A DNA stretch of 64,000 bases from Pararhodobacter oceanensis (lineage in GTDB: Bacteria > Pseudomonadota > Alphaproteobacteria > Rhodobacterales > Rhodobacteraceae), in NCBI RefSeq assembly GCF_003076755.1, contig NZ_QDKM01000008.1, forward strand, positions 1 through 64,000, in the 5' to 3' direction. The notes below the pieces were generated by a model. The model had not been told where the DNA came from, searched no databases, and saw only the letters and a program-made list of their open reading frames with translations. The position numbers and the translations under genes are program-made. This document shows, one piece after another, positions 15,691 to 24,401 of the stretch. Each line of letters starts with the position of its first letter. The first letter of the stretch is position 1.

Positions 15691-16043
15691 GCCGCATCCT
15701 CCGCCAAGACCGCGCGACCGGTGAAACAGACCGCGCCATCACTGCGGCGGGCGGCGGTCATAGTGATGCCGCTATCCTCCTCGGCCAGCGTCAGGATCAG
15801 CGGCTCACCGGCAAAGGCGGGGTTGGGAAACATCATCTCCTGACCAGTATGCGCGCGCGCGGGATAGGCCTCGCACAGCATCGCCCAGAGTTTGGCGTAG
15901 ATCAGCATGCCGTGGCTGACCGTGCGCCCGAAAGCCGAGGTTGCGCTGAAGGCGGGGTCGACATGGATCGGATTGTCATCGCCCGAAATCCGCGCGAAAG
16001 CGTCGAACTCCGCCTGTGTCGGGCACCACTCGCGCTGCGTCAT
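15687..16043 (-). CDS. MaoC-type enoyl-CoA hydratase
   Basis: A 118-residue hot-dog-fold hydratase, which adds water to an enoyl-CoA to give an (R)-3-hydroxyacyl-CoA. The full hydratase-2 motif is present near residues 18-40: FARISGDDNPIHVDPAF with catalytic Asp and His, then RTVSHGML. Length equals single-domain PhaJ-like enzymes. It overlaps both neighbours by 4 bases (acyl-CoA ligase upstream, degenerate MaoC downstream), so the three proteins should be made in step, and a hetero-oligomer with the degenerate copy is plausible. Confidence 0.88.
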   Translation of the reverse strand: MTQREWCPTQAEFDAFARISGDDNPIHVDPAFSATSAFGRTVSHGMLIYAKLWAMLCEAYPARAHTGQEMMFPNPAFAGEPLILTLAEEDSGITMTAARRSDGAVCFTGRAVLAEDAA

Positions 16044-17503
16044 GGCACGAGCTTGCGCAGTTCGGGCTTGCGCACCTTGCCAGCCGGGGTGCGCGGGAAG
16101 GCCTCGACAATGCGAAACTCGCGCGGGATTTTATAGGCGGCGATCCGGGCGCGCAGCCAGTCGCAAAGCGCGGCTTGGTCCAGCGCCTCACCGCTTTTCG
16201 GGACCAAGAACCCGATGCCGGATTCGCCCCATTTCGCGTCAGGCACGCCGATCACGGCGGCCTCGGCGATCTGCGGATGGGTGATCAACACGCGCTCGAC
16301 CTCGGCGGGAAACACATTCTCGCCGCCCGAAATATACATATCCTTGATCCGGTCGACGATGCGGTAATATCCATCCTCATCGCGCGTCGCGACATCGCCC
16401 GAGCGCAGCCATCCGTCCTCGGTAAAGGCCGCCTCAGTCGCCAGCGGGTTGTCCAGATAGCCGGGCGTGACCGTCGGCCCGCGCAGCAGTAATTCGCCGG
16501 TGCCGGACATGCCATCCTCTACGCCTTGCAGGCGCGCTTCGGTCATCATCTGCGGCTTGCCGACCGAGCCGATCCTGGTCAGCGCCGCGGCCGCGTCGAT
16601 CAGGAAACCAGTGGGGCCGGTCTCGGTCATCCCGAAGCCGTTGCAGATCACCGCGCCCTTGGCAGCAAAATGCGCGATCAGCGCCTCGGGCAGCGCCGCG
16701 CCCCCGCAGGCCCAGCCGCGCAACTCATCCAGATGCGCCCCCTCCAGCGGCAATTTCGCCAGTTCCTGATAGATCGCCGGCACGCCGAAAAACTGGGTGA
16801 TCGCACGGTCCTTGATCAGCGCCAGCAGGGTCTCGGCATCAAAACTGCGCAGCACCAGTGACGCGCCGCCCCATAGAAACAGCGGCATGGTGAACAGATT
16901 GATCCCCGCGGTGTGGAACAAGGGCAGGAAATTCACCGTCCGGTCCTGCGCCAGAAGCCCCATGTTTTGCGCGATATTCATCGCATTGGCCGTCACCATC
17001 CGCGCGGTCTGGATCACCGCTTTGGGCGTGCCGGTGGTGCCCGAGGTAAACAGCACATACCAGACCGCCTCGGCGTCAATTGCGCGGATCGGCAGCGGCA
17101 CCGCCGACGCGGCCTGCGCGCTCAGGTCATTGAGGCTAAGACTGGGCAGGCCCAGCGCAGCGGCCTCGGCGCTGAAGCTATCGTCATGCAGAACCAGCGA
17201 ACAATTGATGCTGGCGACCACGGGTTGCAACTCGGCGGCGGGCTGGCGCCAATTCAGCGGTGCAAGGATCAAACCAGCCTTTTGACAGGCGAAAAGAATG
17301 ACGAAGAACTCGGGCCGGTTCTGGCACAGGATCGCCACCCGCGCGCCCGCATCCACATGTTGCAACAGGGTGGCGGCGATCCGGCTGGCCTCGGCGTTGA
17401 CCCGCGCAAAATCCCATGTCTCGCCGCTCTCATAGTCGGTAAAGGCCAGCGCGTCGGGGCTCAGCTGGGCTCGCTGCGCCGCAAGATCGGGAACCAAGCC
17501 CAT
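16040..17503 (-). CDS. Acyl-CoA synthetase (AMP-forming)
   Basis: A 487-residue member of the ANL superfamily that would activate a carboxylic acid with ATP and CoA. Motifs are the P-loop-like FTSGTTGTPKA (about residues 152-162), GMTETGPTG (A5), WLRSGDVATRDEDGYYRIVDRIKD (A7-A8), and the C-terminal catalytic Lys in RTPAGKVRK near 478. It is at the short end for long-chain ligases, nearer to medium-chain or aryl-CoA ligases, but the substrate cannot be read from sequence. It starts 31 bases after the tetR stop in the same operon. Confidence 0.9.
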   Translation of the reverse strand: MGLVPDLAAQRAQLSPDALAFTDYESGETWDFARVNAEASRIAATLLQHVDAGARVAILCQNRPEFFVILFACQKAGLILAPLNWRQPAAELQPVVASINCSLVLHDDSFSAEAAALGLPSLSLNDLSAQAASAVPLPIRAIDAEAVWYVLFTSGTTGTPKAVIQTARMVTANAMNIAQNMGLLAQDRTVNFLPLFHTAGINLFTMPLFLWGGASLVLRSFDAETLLALIKDRAITQFFGVPAIYQELAKLPLEGAHLDELRGWACGGAALPEALIAHFAAKGAVICNGFGMTETGPTGFLIDAAAALTRIGSVGKPQMMTEARLQGVEDGMSGTGELLLRGPTVTPGYLDNPLATEAAFTEDGWLRSGDVATRDEDGYYRIVDRIKDMYISGGENVFPAEVERVLITHPQIAEAAVIGVPDAKWGESGIGFLVPKSGEALDQAALCDWLRARIAAYKIPREFRIVEAFPRTPAGKVRKPELRKLVP

Positions 17504-17534
17504 GGTCAGGCCTCGCAGCCAAGGATCGCGGTGT

Positions 17535-18146
17535 TCATGGTCTCAATCCACGTTCAAGCATATCGAAGACTTCATCGACAACCATATCGAGGTCAATCCC
17601 CGTTTCCCAGATCGCAAAACGCTCGCCCAGCGTGATCGCCATGCCCATCAGCGCCCAGGCCCGCACCTCGGCGCTGCCACTGCGGATTTCGCCTTCTTTG
17701 GCGGCGGCCGAGAGGTTCTGCGCATAGCCCCGCGCGAAGACCGTGTAATAGTCGCGGTAGGCATCGGGGGCGACAAACCGCGCCTCGGTGACGATGTTGT
17801 AAAGCGTCGGGCGCTCGGCCACGAAGGCGAGAAACGCGCGCAAACCGCGCCGCTCGGCGGTCAGACGGTCGGGCGCATCGGCAACGGCTTCGGTCAGGAA
17901 CCCACGGGTCAACCGGCCCATTTCGACGACCAATTCGCGAAACACCTCGTCTTTGCTTTGGAAATAGATATAAAAGGTGCCCTGCGCGATGCCGGCCTTG
18001 CGGGTGATATCGGCGATCGACGAGGCCGCATAGCCGATCTCGCCGATCACCGCTTCGGCGGCGCGCAATAGGCCTGCGCGGGTATCCTTGCCGCGTCGGG
18101 TGCGCGGATGCGGGGGCGAGCGCCGGTTGGGCGGGACGTCGGCCAT
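17535..18146 (-). CDS. TetR-family regulator of the importer/acyl-CoA module
   Basis: A 203-residue regulator. The N-terminal HTH spans about residues 40-62 (SSIADITRKAGIAQGTFYIYF), the classical TetR motif with GTFY. The C-terminal ligand-binding helices are less conserved. It is the first gene of the operon tetR-acyl-CoA ligase-maoC-maoC. The site ATGATTCAGTGTTCAT lies 15 bases upstream of its ATG and overlaps its promoter, so it probably represses itself. The same site guards the convergent ABC operon. The natural inducer may be the acyl-CoA made by the next gene, as in many TetR proteins of fatty and aryl acid catabolism; this is inference. Confidence 0.92.
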   Translation of the reverse strand: MADVPPNRRSPPHPRTRRGKDTRAGLLRAAEAVIGEIGYAASSIADITRKAGIAQGTFYIYFQSKDEVFRELVVEMGRLTRGFLTEAVADAPDRLTAERRGLRAFLAFVAERPTLYNIVTEARFVAPDAYRDYYTVFARGYAQNLSAAAKEGEIRSGSAEVRAWALMGMAITLGERFAIWETGIDLDMVVDEVFDMLERGLRP

Positions 18147-18160
18147 GGGTCTTCCTGACT

Positions 18161-18178
18161 TATGATTCAGTGTTCATA
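18161..18178. promoter_or_regulatory. TetR-type operator upstream of tetR
   Basis: TATGA-N8-TCATA inverted repeat with core ATGATTCAGTGTTCAT, 15/16 identical to the site at 9619-9634. It overlaps the -10 of the tetR promoter on the minus strand, as expected for an autorepressor. Confidence 0.75.
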
Positions 18179-18203
18179 TTGAAGCCTCCTCACCACCTGT
18201 CAA
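18176..18203 (-). promoter_or_regulatory. tetR operon promoter
   Basis: On the minus strand TTGACA (18203-18198) and CAATAT (18181-18176) are spaced by 16 bases. The -10 overlaps the operator, which explains repression. Confidence 0.6.
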
Positions 18204-18311
18204 GATTTATCCCCGCGCGACATCCCTCCGGCGATGACAGGCTGCAAGAAAATACATCCTGCAGACAGGTTTTCATGGTAAGTTTGTCTCTCCATCACAG
18301 AGGGCGGGCCG

Positions 18312-19481
18312 ATGTCAGAGCGGATTTCAGTGCTGATTGGAACCACCAAGGGCGTGTTTATCCTGCGCTCGGACGCGGCGCGGCGCGATTGGGCGCTCAG
18401 CGGTCCGCTTTGTGAGGGCTGGCCCTGCAACCATGTCATCGGCGACCCTGCCACCGGCGATATCTGGGCCGCCGCGGGCGGAGAATGGAACGGCTCGGGG
18501 GTCTGGCGCTCGACCGATGGGGGCGCGACATGGGAGCTGTCGCTGCTGGCCAATGGCGAGATCGACGCATTCCTCGCCCAAGACGCGGAATTCGCCAAGA
18601 TGCTGGGCCATGGGCCATCGCCGGATGCGCCCTATAAGGGGCAGATCACCGGCGTCTGGAGCCTCGGGTTCGAGCATGACACGCTCTATCTCGGCACCAA
18701 ACCGGCGGCGCTACTGGCCAGCACGGATCGCGGCCAGACTTGGGCCAAGGTGCAGGGGCTCAGCGACCATCCTTCGGCGGATGGCTGGCAACCCGGCGGG
18801 GCGGGGCTGGTGCTGCATTCGATTGTCGGCGTGCCCGATGATCCGCAAAAACTCTGGGTCGGGATATCGGCGGCGGGGGTCTTTGCCACCGAGGACGGCG
18901 GCGCCACATGGGACCGCCGCAACCGCCGCTCGAACGCTGCCAGCGCCGCGCAGGCGCAGGACGCCCCGACCCTTGGCGAATGCGGCCATGAAGTCGGCCA
19001 TTGCGTGCATAATATCGTGCGCGCGGATCAGGCGGCGGGCGATCTATTGTATCAGCAGAACCACGAGGGCGTGTTTCGGTCCAAGGATGGCGGGCGCTCT
19101 TGGGATGACATCGCGCAGGGGCTGCCCTCGAAGTTCGGCTTTCCGATTGCCGTGCATCCGCATGATCCGCAGACACTTTGGGTGCTGCCCCTGAACGGGG
19201 ATATGCAGGGCCGCTTTCCCCCCGATGCCAGCGCCGCGGTCTGGCGCTCGCGCGATGGCGGGCAGACATGGCAGGATCTGCGCCAAGGCCTGCCCGGTGA
19301 GAACTGCTTTTTCACCGTCTTGCGGCAGGCGATGGCCACCGATCAGGCGGCGCAGGCGGGGGTGTATTTTGGCACCAACACCGGCTCGCTCTTTGCCTCA
19401 AGGGATGAGGGCGACACATGGACCGAGATCGCCCGCCATCTGCCCACCATTCTGGGCGTCGAGGTCATGCACCAACGATAG
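18312..19481 (+). CDS. BNR/Asp-box beta-propeller protein
   Basis: A 389-residue protein built of sialidase-like repeats. Six Asp-boxes of the form S-x-D-G-G-x-T-W are visible: STDGGATW, STDRGQTW, TEDGGATW, SKDGGRSW, SRDGGQTW and SRDEGDTW. They fit a six- or seven-bladed propeller. There is no signal peptide, so it is cytoplasmic, and the sialidase catalytic residues (Arg triad, RIP motif) are not seen, so the usual database name exo-alpha-sialidase is probably misleading. AGAGGG precedes the ATG. It is divergent from tetR, with the tetR operator 134 bases away, so co-regulation is possible but unproven. Function unknown. Confidence 0.8.
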   Translation: MSERISVLIGTTKGVFILRSDAARRDWALSGPLCEGWPCNHVIGDPATGDIWAAAGGEWNGSGVWRSTDGGATWELSLLANGEIDAFLAQDAEFAKMLGHGPSPDAPYKGQITGVWSLGFEHDTLYLGTKPAALLASTDRGQTWAKVQGLSDHPSADGWQPGGAGLVLHSIVGVPDDPQKLWVGISAAGVFATEDGGATWDRRNRRSNAASAAQAQDAPTLGECGHEVGHCVHNIVRADQAAGDLLYQQNHEGVFRSKDGGRSWDDIAQGLPSKFGFPIAVHPHDPQTLWVLPLNGDMQGRFPPDASAAVWRSRDGGQTWQDLRQGLPGENCFFTVLRQAMATDQAAQAGVYFGTNTGSLFASRDEGDTWTEIARHLPTILGVEVMHQR

Positions 19482-19493
19482 GGCAGCGCCGCA

Positions 19494-20402
19494 TCACTTG
19501 CGCAGGGTTGCCGCCACGCTGCGCGCCCGCCGCGTCGGCGTGATCAGGATCGCCCCGACCACCAAGGCCAGCGCCAGCGCATGCACCGGTTGCAGGGCCT
19601 CGCCGTAAAAGAACCAGCCGATGGCGAACATCACCGGCAGTTCGATACTGCCGGCCATCGCCGTGCGCGCGGTGCCGACAATCGGCGAGCTGATCGTATA
19701 GATCAGCTGCGGGATCAGCGCCGAGACAAAGCCGATGCCCAGCACCATCAACCAGCCCGCGCCATCCGCCGGAAACAACGCCGCGGGTTCCGTCGTCAGG
19801 ATCAGCGGCAATAACCCCAGCACCGAGCCGCTCGACACCGTGCCGATACGCACAAAGGGCGGCACGCGGACCATCCGGTGCACCAGAACCGCAATCCCGA
19901 CGCCAAAACCTGCGGGCGCGCCCAGCGACATCAGCAGCGCCGGAATATGCTCGGGGTCCACCGCGCTCGGGGTGGTGACCAGCGCCGCCGCGCCGACAAT
20001 GACCAGCGCCGCAAGGATGCTGCGGGGTTTGGGCACCTCGCGAAACAGCAGCCATGAGAACAGCAGGGTAAACACCGGATAGGTCATATAGATCACGCCT
20101 GCGGTCGACACCGGCACCACCTCGACGGCGCGCACAAAGCTGACCCAGCCGACGCCCATCATCGCGCCCGCACCTGCGCCCCAGATCAGCACGCGCCACT
20201 GCGCTCGCCAGCGCCAGACCAAGGGCAACATCACCGAGACCGCCAGCACGTACCGGTAGAAGGCCACCGCATGCGGCGCCATTCCCGCGTCGGTCAGGGT
20301 GCGCGCAAACACCGGTACAAAGCCAAAACAGGCCGAGGCAAAGACCACACCAATGGTCGCCAAGCCCATCCGGGTCCCGCTGTGATCCGAAACCTGCTCC
20401 AA
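19494..20402 (-). CDS. EamA/DMT-family transporter
   Basis: A 302-residue inner-membrane protein with ten hydrophobic helices in two EamA repeats. The first ends near residue 145 (VIVGAAALVTTPSAV). The second carries IPQLIYTISSPIVGTA and the typical FFYGEALQPVHALALALVVGAILI. Such proteins usually export metabolites or amino acids. I see nothing that names the substrate. The frame begins at a TTG with GGGGGACGG upstream, and an ATG at 20369 (Met12) is an alternative start. It follows the MFS gene by 38 bases on the same strand. Confidence 0.85.
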   Translation of the reverse strand: MEQVSDHSGTRMGLATIGVVFASACFGFVPVFARTLTDAGMAPHAVAFYRYVLAVSVMLPLVWRWRAQWRVLIWGAGAGAMMGVGWVSFVRAVEVVPVSTAGVIYMTYPVFTLLFSWLLFREVPKPRSILAALVIVGAAALVTTPSAVDPEHIPALLMSLGAPAGFGVGIAVLVHRMVRVPPFVRIGTVSSGSVLGLLPLILTTEPAALFPADGAGWLMVLGIGFVSALIPQLIYTISSPIVGTARTAMAGSIELPVMFAIGWFFYGEALQPVHALALALVVGAILITPTRRARSVAATLRK

Positions 20403-20440
20403 TCCGTCCCCCGTTCTTGCCCGCTAACGCGGGCTGCGGC

Positions 20441-21661
20441 TCAAGCCTGCGCCGCCGCGCCGCGCCCGCGCTTGGGGCGTCCGGCCAGCAGCAACACCAG
20501 CATGATCGCGATATTACCCCCATTCCAGATGATGCCATTGACCAGCGCCAGTTGATACGAGCCGGTCATGTCATAGATCACCCCGCTCAACCAACCGCCC
20601 AGCGCCATGCCAAGGATCGTCGCCATCAGCACGAAACCGACCCGCGCACCGGCCTCTTTGGCGGGCATATACTCGCGCACAATGATCGTATAGGCGGGCA
20701 CGATCCCGCCTTGGGTCAGGCCGAAGATCAGGCTGACCAGATAGAGCGTCGCCGCCCCCTCTGATGGCAAATACAGCGCCAGTGCGATCATCTGCCCGAC
20801 CGATCCCAACAACAGCGTCGGAATACCGCCCAACTTGTCGGCGATCATCCCCGAGATCAGCCGTGAGGCGACGCCGCCCAGCAGCATCACCGAGAGCATC
20901 TCGGCACCGACCGCTGGCCCATAGCCAAGGTCGACACAAAACGCGACGATATGCACCTGCGGCATCGACATCGCCACGCAGCAGGCGACTCCCGCCGCGG
21001 CGAGTATCCACATCAGCGCGCGCGGCGAGAAGGGCAGCACGCGCGGCGCCGAAAATGTCGATTGCGCCGCGGCGGTCAGGCTGCTGGCGGGCAGGCGGCG
21101 ACGCAACAGCACCGTCGCGGGCACCACCAACGCGCTGACCAGCACCGCGAGCGTCAGATAGACTGCGCGCCAGCCCTGATCGGCCAGCACTCCGGCCAGC
21201 AAAAACGGCCAGATGGCGCCCGCCAGATAGTTCCCGCTGGCCGCCACCGCCACCGCGATGCCGCGTTTGCGCCGGAACCAGAGCGAGATATCGGCCATCA
21301 GCGGCCCAAAGAACGCCGCCGTGCCCAGCCCGACGATCCCCTGCGCCAGTGACAGCATCAGGATCGAGCCGCTCAGCGACGCCAGCACATAGCCCAGCGA
21401 GGACAGCAGCGCCGCCGCCGCCAGCGCCCGCGCCACGCCGAAACGGTCCACCGCACTGCCGATCACCAGATTGCCCAGCGCAAAGCAGATCATCGTCACC
21501 GTATAGGGCAAGGAGGCATCGCCGCGGCCAACGCCGAACTCGCTTTGCACCTCGGGCATGATCACAATGATCGACCACATGCCGGCGTTGCCAACGGTGG
21601 CAATGCCCAGCGTCAGCGCCAGTCGCGTCCATGAATACCGGCTGTCGAGAATATCGCTCAT
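20441..21661 (-). CDS. Major facilitator superfamily transporter
   Basis: A 406-residue 12-helix carrier. The helix 2-3 loop motif is present as GSAVDRFGVARAL (near 74-86). LWFRRKRGIAVAVAASGNYLAGAIWP, the linker/helix 5 region, resembles monocarboxylate/oxalate-formate-type MFS proteins. The C-terminal half repeats with GMIADKLGGIPTLL. Substrate unknown, but its neighbours are a HAD hydrolase and an FAD dehydrogenase. It probably belongs to the minus-strand run FAD dehydrogenase-HAD-MFS-EamA. Confidence 0.87.
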   Translation of the reverse strand: MSDILDSRYSWTRLALTLGIATVGNAGMWSIIVIMPEVQSEFGVGRGDASLPYTVTMICFALGNLVIGSAVDRFGVARALAAAALLSSLGYVLASLSGSILMLSLAQGIVGLGTAAFFGPLMADISLWFRRKRGIAVAVAASGNYLAGAIWPFLLAGVLADQGWRAVYLTLAVLVSALVVPATVLLRRRLPASSLTAAAQSTFSAPRVLPFSPRALMWILAAAGVACCVAMSMPQVHIVAFCVDLGYGPAVGAEMLSVMLLGGVASRLISGMIADKLGGIPTLLLGSVGQMIALALYLPSEGAATLYLVSLIFGLTQGGIVPAYTIIVREYMPAKEAGARVGFVLMATILGMALGGWLSGVIYDMTGSYQLALVNGIIWNGGNIAIMLVLLLAGRPKRGRGAAAQA

Positions 21662-21712
21662 TCCGGCACTCTAGGCGCGAAAGTGCGATGCATCCAGCGC
21701 AAATTTTACAGG

Positions 21713-22423
21713 TTAAGCACTGCCGTCCGATAGCCCCGCCAGCAGCGCCGGCAGCCCCGTGAGATCGGACAGGATCTGCGCCGGTCTGCCGTGTAGCCGG
21801 TCAACCGGCGCGGTGTCGCGGTTCACCCAGGCGGTGGCGAACCCATAGGCCGCCGCCGAGCACACATCCCAGCCGTTTGACGAAACGAAGAGCACCTCGC
21901 GCGGCGCCAGACCCATTTGCTGCCCGACCAGCCCGTAAACCGACGCGTGCGGCTTGAACACGCCGACATCCTCAACCGACAACAGTGCTTCGAACACTCC
22001 TTGCAGAGCTGCCGACCCCACCGCCCCTTCCAACATGCCCGGCGAGCCATTCGACAGGATTGCCAGCCGCTGCCCCTGCGCCTGCAGCGCGCCCAGCATC
22101 TGCGGCACCTCGGGAAACGCGGGCAACTCCCAGTAAAGCGCCAAGAGCCGCGCGCGTAGGGCCGCATCCTCCAGCCCCGCCGCCTCCAGCGCCCAATCGA
22201 GCCCGTCCTGCGTCACCTGCCAGAAATCCACATGCGCGCCGGTCACCGCCCGCAGCCATGTGTATTCCAACTGCTTCTTGCGCCAATCCGCCGCCAGTTG
22301 CGGCCAGAGCGCCGCCCAGCCTTCCGCCCCCGGTTCGCCTGCGGCAATCCGTGCCGCCGCGCCCACATCAAACAGGGTGCCGTAAGCGTCAAACACGCAG
22401 GCTTTGATCGGTCCGTCTGGCAT
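21713..22423 (-). CDS. HAD-superfamily hydrolase, haloacid dehalogenase type II-like
   Basis: A 236-residue HAD phosphatase/dehalogenase. The nucleophile motif is ACVFDAYGTLFD (Asp near residue 11; AYGTLFD is typical of (S)-2-haloacid dehalogenases). Motif II is LAILSNGSPGML, motif III Lys is in VGVFKPHASVYG, and SSNGWDVCSAAAYG supplies the final acid, as in L-2-haloacid dehalogenases. The start at 22423 is chosen for GAGGAG 7 bases upstream. A long upstream reading to 22678 runs through a repeat and the neighbouring gene. Dehalogenase activity would need testing. Confidence 0.88.
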   Translation of the reverse strand: MPDGPIKACVFDAYGTLFDVGAAARIAAGEPGAEGWAALWPQLAADWRKKQLEYTWLRAVTGAHVDFWQVTQDGLDWALEAAGLEDAALRARLLALYWELPAFPEVPQMLGALQAQGQRLAILSNGSPGMLEGAVGSAALQGVFEALLSVEDVGVFKPHASVYGLVGQQMGLAPREVLFVSSNGWDVCSAAAYGFATAWVNRDTAPVDRLHGRPAQILSDLTGLPALLAGLSDGSA

Positions 22424-22432
22424 ATCCGTGCT

Positions 22433-22500
22433 CCTCATCTGTCGGTAAATATCCTCAGGGGGTGAATTGCGCCGCGCGCAAGAGGGGGCAGAATGCCCCA
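22433..22500. repeat. Dispersed intergenic repeat, copy B
   Basis: CTCATCTGTCGGTAAATATC, followed by a CAGGGGG tract and a GGGGGCAGAATGCCCC hairpin. It fills the 85-base gap between the FAD dehydrogenase and HAD genes, and its edge coincides with the HAD ribosome site on the minus strand. Confidence 0.65.
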
Positions 22501-22508
22501 TTCTTCCC

Positions 22509-24173
22509 TTATCCCGCCGCCGCCCGTCCGGCATTGCGCCCCGAGAAGATGCAGCCACCCAAAAACGTGCCTTCCAGCGCATTATACCCGTGATAACCGC
22601 CGCCACCAAATCCGGCACATTCGCCCGCCGCGAACAACCCCTCGATCGGATAGCCCTCGGCATCAAGCACCGCGCCACCCAGATCGGTATGCAGCCCGCC
22701 CAGCGTTTTGCGGGTCAGGATCGACAGGCGCACGGCGACTAGCGGTCCGGCCTTCGGGTCAAGTATGCGGTGCGGTTTGGCGGTGCGGATCAGCCGGTCG
22801 CCGCGATACTGCCGCGCCCCGCGAATGGCGGCGATCTGCGCATCCTTGGCAAACGGGTTGTCGAGCTGCCGGTCGCGCGCCTCGATCTGAAGGCGCAGCC
22901 GCTCAAGATCCAAGGGCATCTCGCCCAGCGCATTCATCCCCGCGACCAGCTCCTCCAAGGTCTCTGCCACGACGAAATCCGCGCCATGCTCCTTGAACGC
23001 TTCAACCGGCGCCGCCGCCTTGCCGCCCGCACCGAGCCGCGCCTTGAGCACTTCGCGCCAACTGCCCGAGGTCAAATCGGGATTCTGCTCGCTGCCCGAG
23101 AGAGCGAATTCCTTTTTGATGATCGCCTGCGTCAGGATAAACCACGAATAGTCATACCCTGTCGCCAGAATGCGTTTGAGCGTGCCCAGCGTGTCAAAAC
23201 CGGGCAGATAGGGCGCCTCCAGCCGGTTGCCCAAAGCGTCGAACCACAGTGACGAGGGTCCGGGCAGGATGCGAATACCATGTGCGGGCCAGATCGGCGC
23301 CCAGTTGCGGATGCCTTCGGTGTAATGCCACATGCGGTCGGTGTTGATCGTTGCTGCGCCCGCCGCGCAGGCGACATCAATCATATCGCCGTCGACATGC
23401 GCCGGGACGCCCGAGATCATCCGCGCAGGCGGCGGGCCGAGACGTTCCTTCGGCCAGGCACGGCGCACCTTCTCCAGATCGCCGCCGATCCCGCCCGAGG
23501 TGACAATCACCGCCGATGCCGTGGCGCTGAAGTCGCCCGTCACCACGCGGCTCGAGGCTTCACCGCGCGCCACCTTTGTCGGCTCCAATACCTCGCCCGT
23601 CACGCCGGCCACTCGCCCGCCCTCAACGGAAAGCGTGGTGGCACGGTGGCGGAAGGCGAATTGCAGCAAGCCATTGGCCTCATGCTGCCGCGCCAGCCGC
23701 AAAAAGGGCGCCAAGACGCCGGGGCCGGTGCCCCAAGTGATATGAAACCGTGGCACCGAATTGCCGTGCCGATGCGCCATCTCGCCACCACGCTCGGCCC
23801 AGCCGACCACCGGAAACCAGCGCATGCCCAGCCCCGCCAGCCACGCCCGCATCTCGCCCGAGGCGAAATCGACATAGGCTTCAGCCACCCGCGCCGGCCA
23901 TTTGTCCTGCGGCCCGTCAAATTGCGCCGAGCCGAGCCAGTCACCCAGTGCCAGCGCTTGGCTGTCGCGGATTTTCATCCGGCGTTGCTCGGGCGTGTCG
24001 ACCATGAACAAACCGCCCAGCGACCAGCACGCCTGCCCGCCAAGGCTCTGCGCGCCCTCTTGATCCAGCATCAGCACCTTGAGGCCCCTTGCGCAGGCCT
24101 CATTGGCCGCGACCAGCCCCGCCAGTCCGGCCCCGACGACAATCACATCTGCGGCGTATCGCTGTCCCATCAT
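22509..24173 (-). CDS. FAD-binding dehydrogenase (KstD/fumarate-reductase-like flavoprotein)
   Basis: A 554-residue flavoprotein. The ADP-binding motif is VIVVGAGLAGLVAANEA at residues 10-26, with Glu/Asp of LMLDQE closing the Rossmann unit. GGLHTDLGGAVLD and LFAAGECAGFGGGGYHGYNALEGTFLGGCIFSGR at the C-terminus place it in the predicted FAD-binding dehydrogenase family (COG3573 type), related to 3-ketosteroid dehydrogenases and soluble fumarate reductases. There is no signal peptide. Substrate unknown. It begins a possible four-gene unit with the HAD, MFS and EamA genes. A second in-frame ATG lies 3 bases downstream of the chosen one. Confidence 0.86.
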   Translation of the reverse strand: MMGQRYAADVIVVGAGLAGLVAANEACARGLKVLMLDQEGAQSLGGQACWSLGGLFMVDTPEQRRMKIRDSQALALGDWLGSAQFDGPQDKWPARVAEAYVDFASGEMRAWLAGLGMRWFPVVGWAERGGEMAHRHGNSVPRFHITWGTGPGVLAPFLRLARQHEANGLLQFAFRHRATTLSVEGGRVAGVTGEVLEPTKVARGEASSRVVTGDFSATASAVIVTSGGIGGDLEKVRRAWPKERLGPPPARMISGVPAHVDGDMIDVACAAGAATINTDRMWHYTEGIRNWAPIWPAHGIRILPGPSSLWFDALGNRLEAPYLPGFDTLGTLKRILATGYDYSWFILTQAIIKKEFALSGSEQNPDLTSGSWREVLKARLGAGGKAAAPVEAFKEHGADFVVAETLEELVAGMNALGEMPLDLERLRLQIEARDRQLDNPFAKDAQIAAIRGARQYRGDRLIRTAKPHRILDPKAGPLVAVRLSILTRKTLGGLHTDLGGAVLDAEGYPIEGLFAAGECAGFGGGGYHGYNALEGTFLGGCIFSGRNAGRAAAG

Positions 24174-24401
24174 CCCTCGCTGTTCCTTGGCAGGCTAGAG
24201 GGCAGCAGGCGCCTTGCATAGCCCCCTCGCCATGGGCGCATTTTTCCTGTCCGCAGCGCTGTTTGCCGGTTGTTAACTGCTGCCCCCTAGGCTGCAAACT
24301 AAACCTATGCGGGAGGCTTGCCGGTGTCCATGAAGCGCTATAGTCTCCGCCGCTGATGAAACGCGACCCGAGCCTGAACCGCATAAGAAGGAGGCGCAAA
24401 A

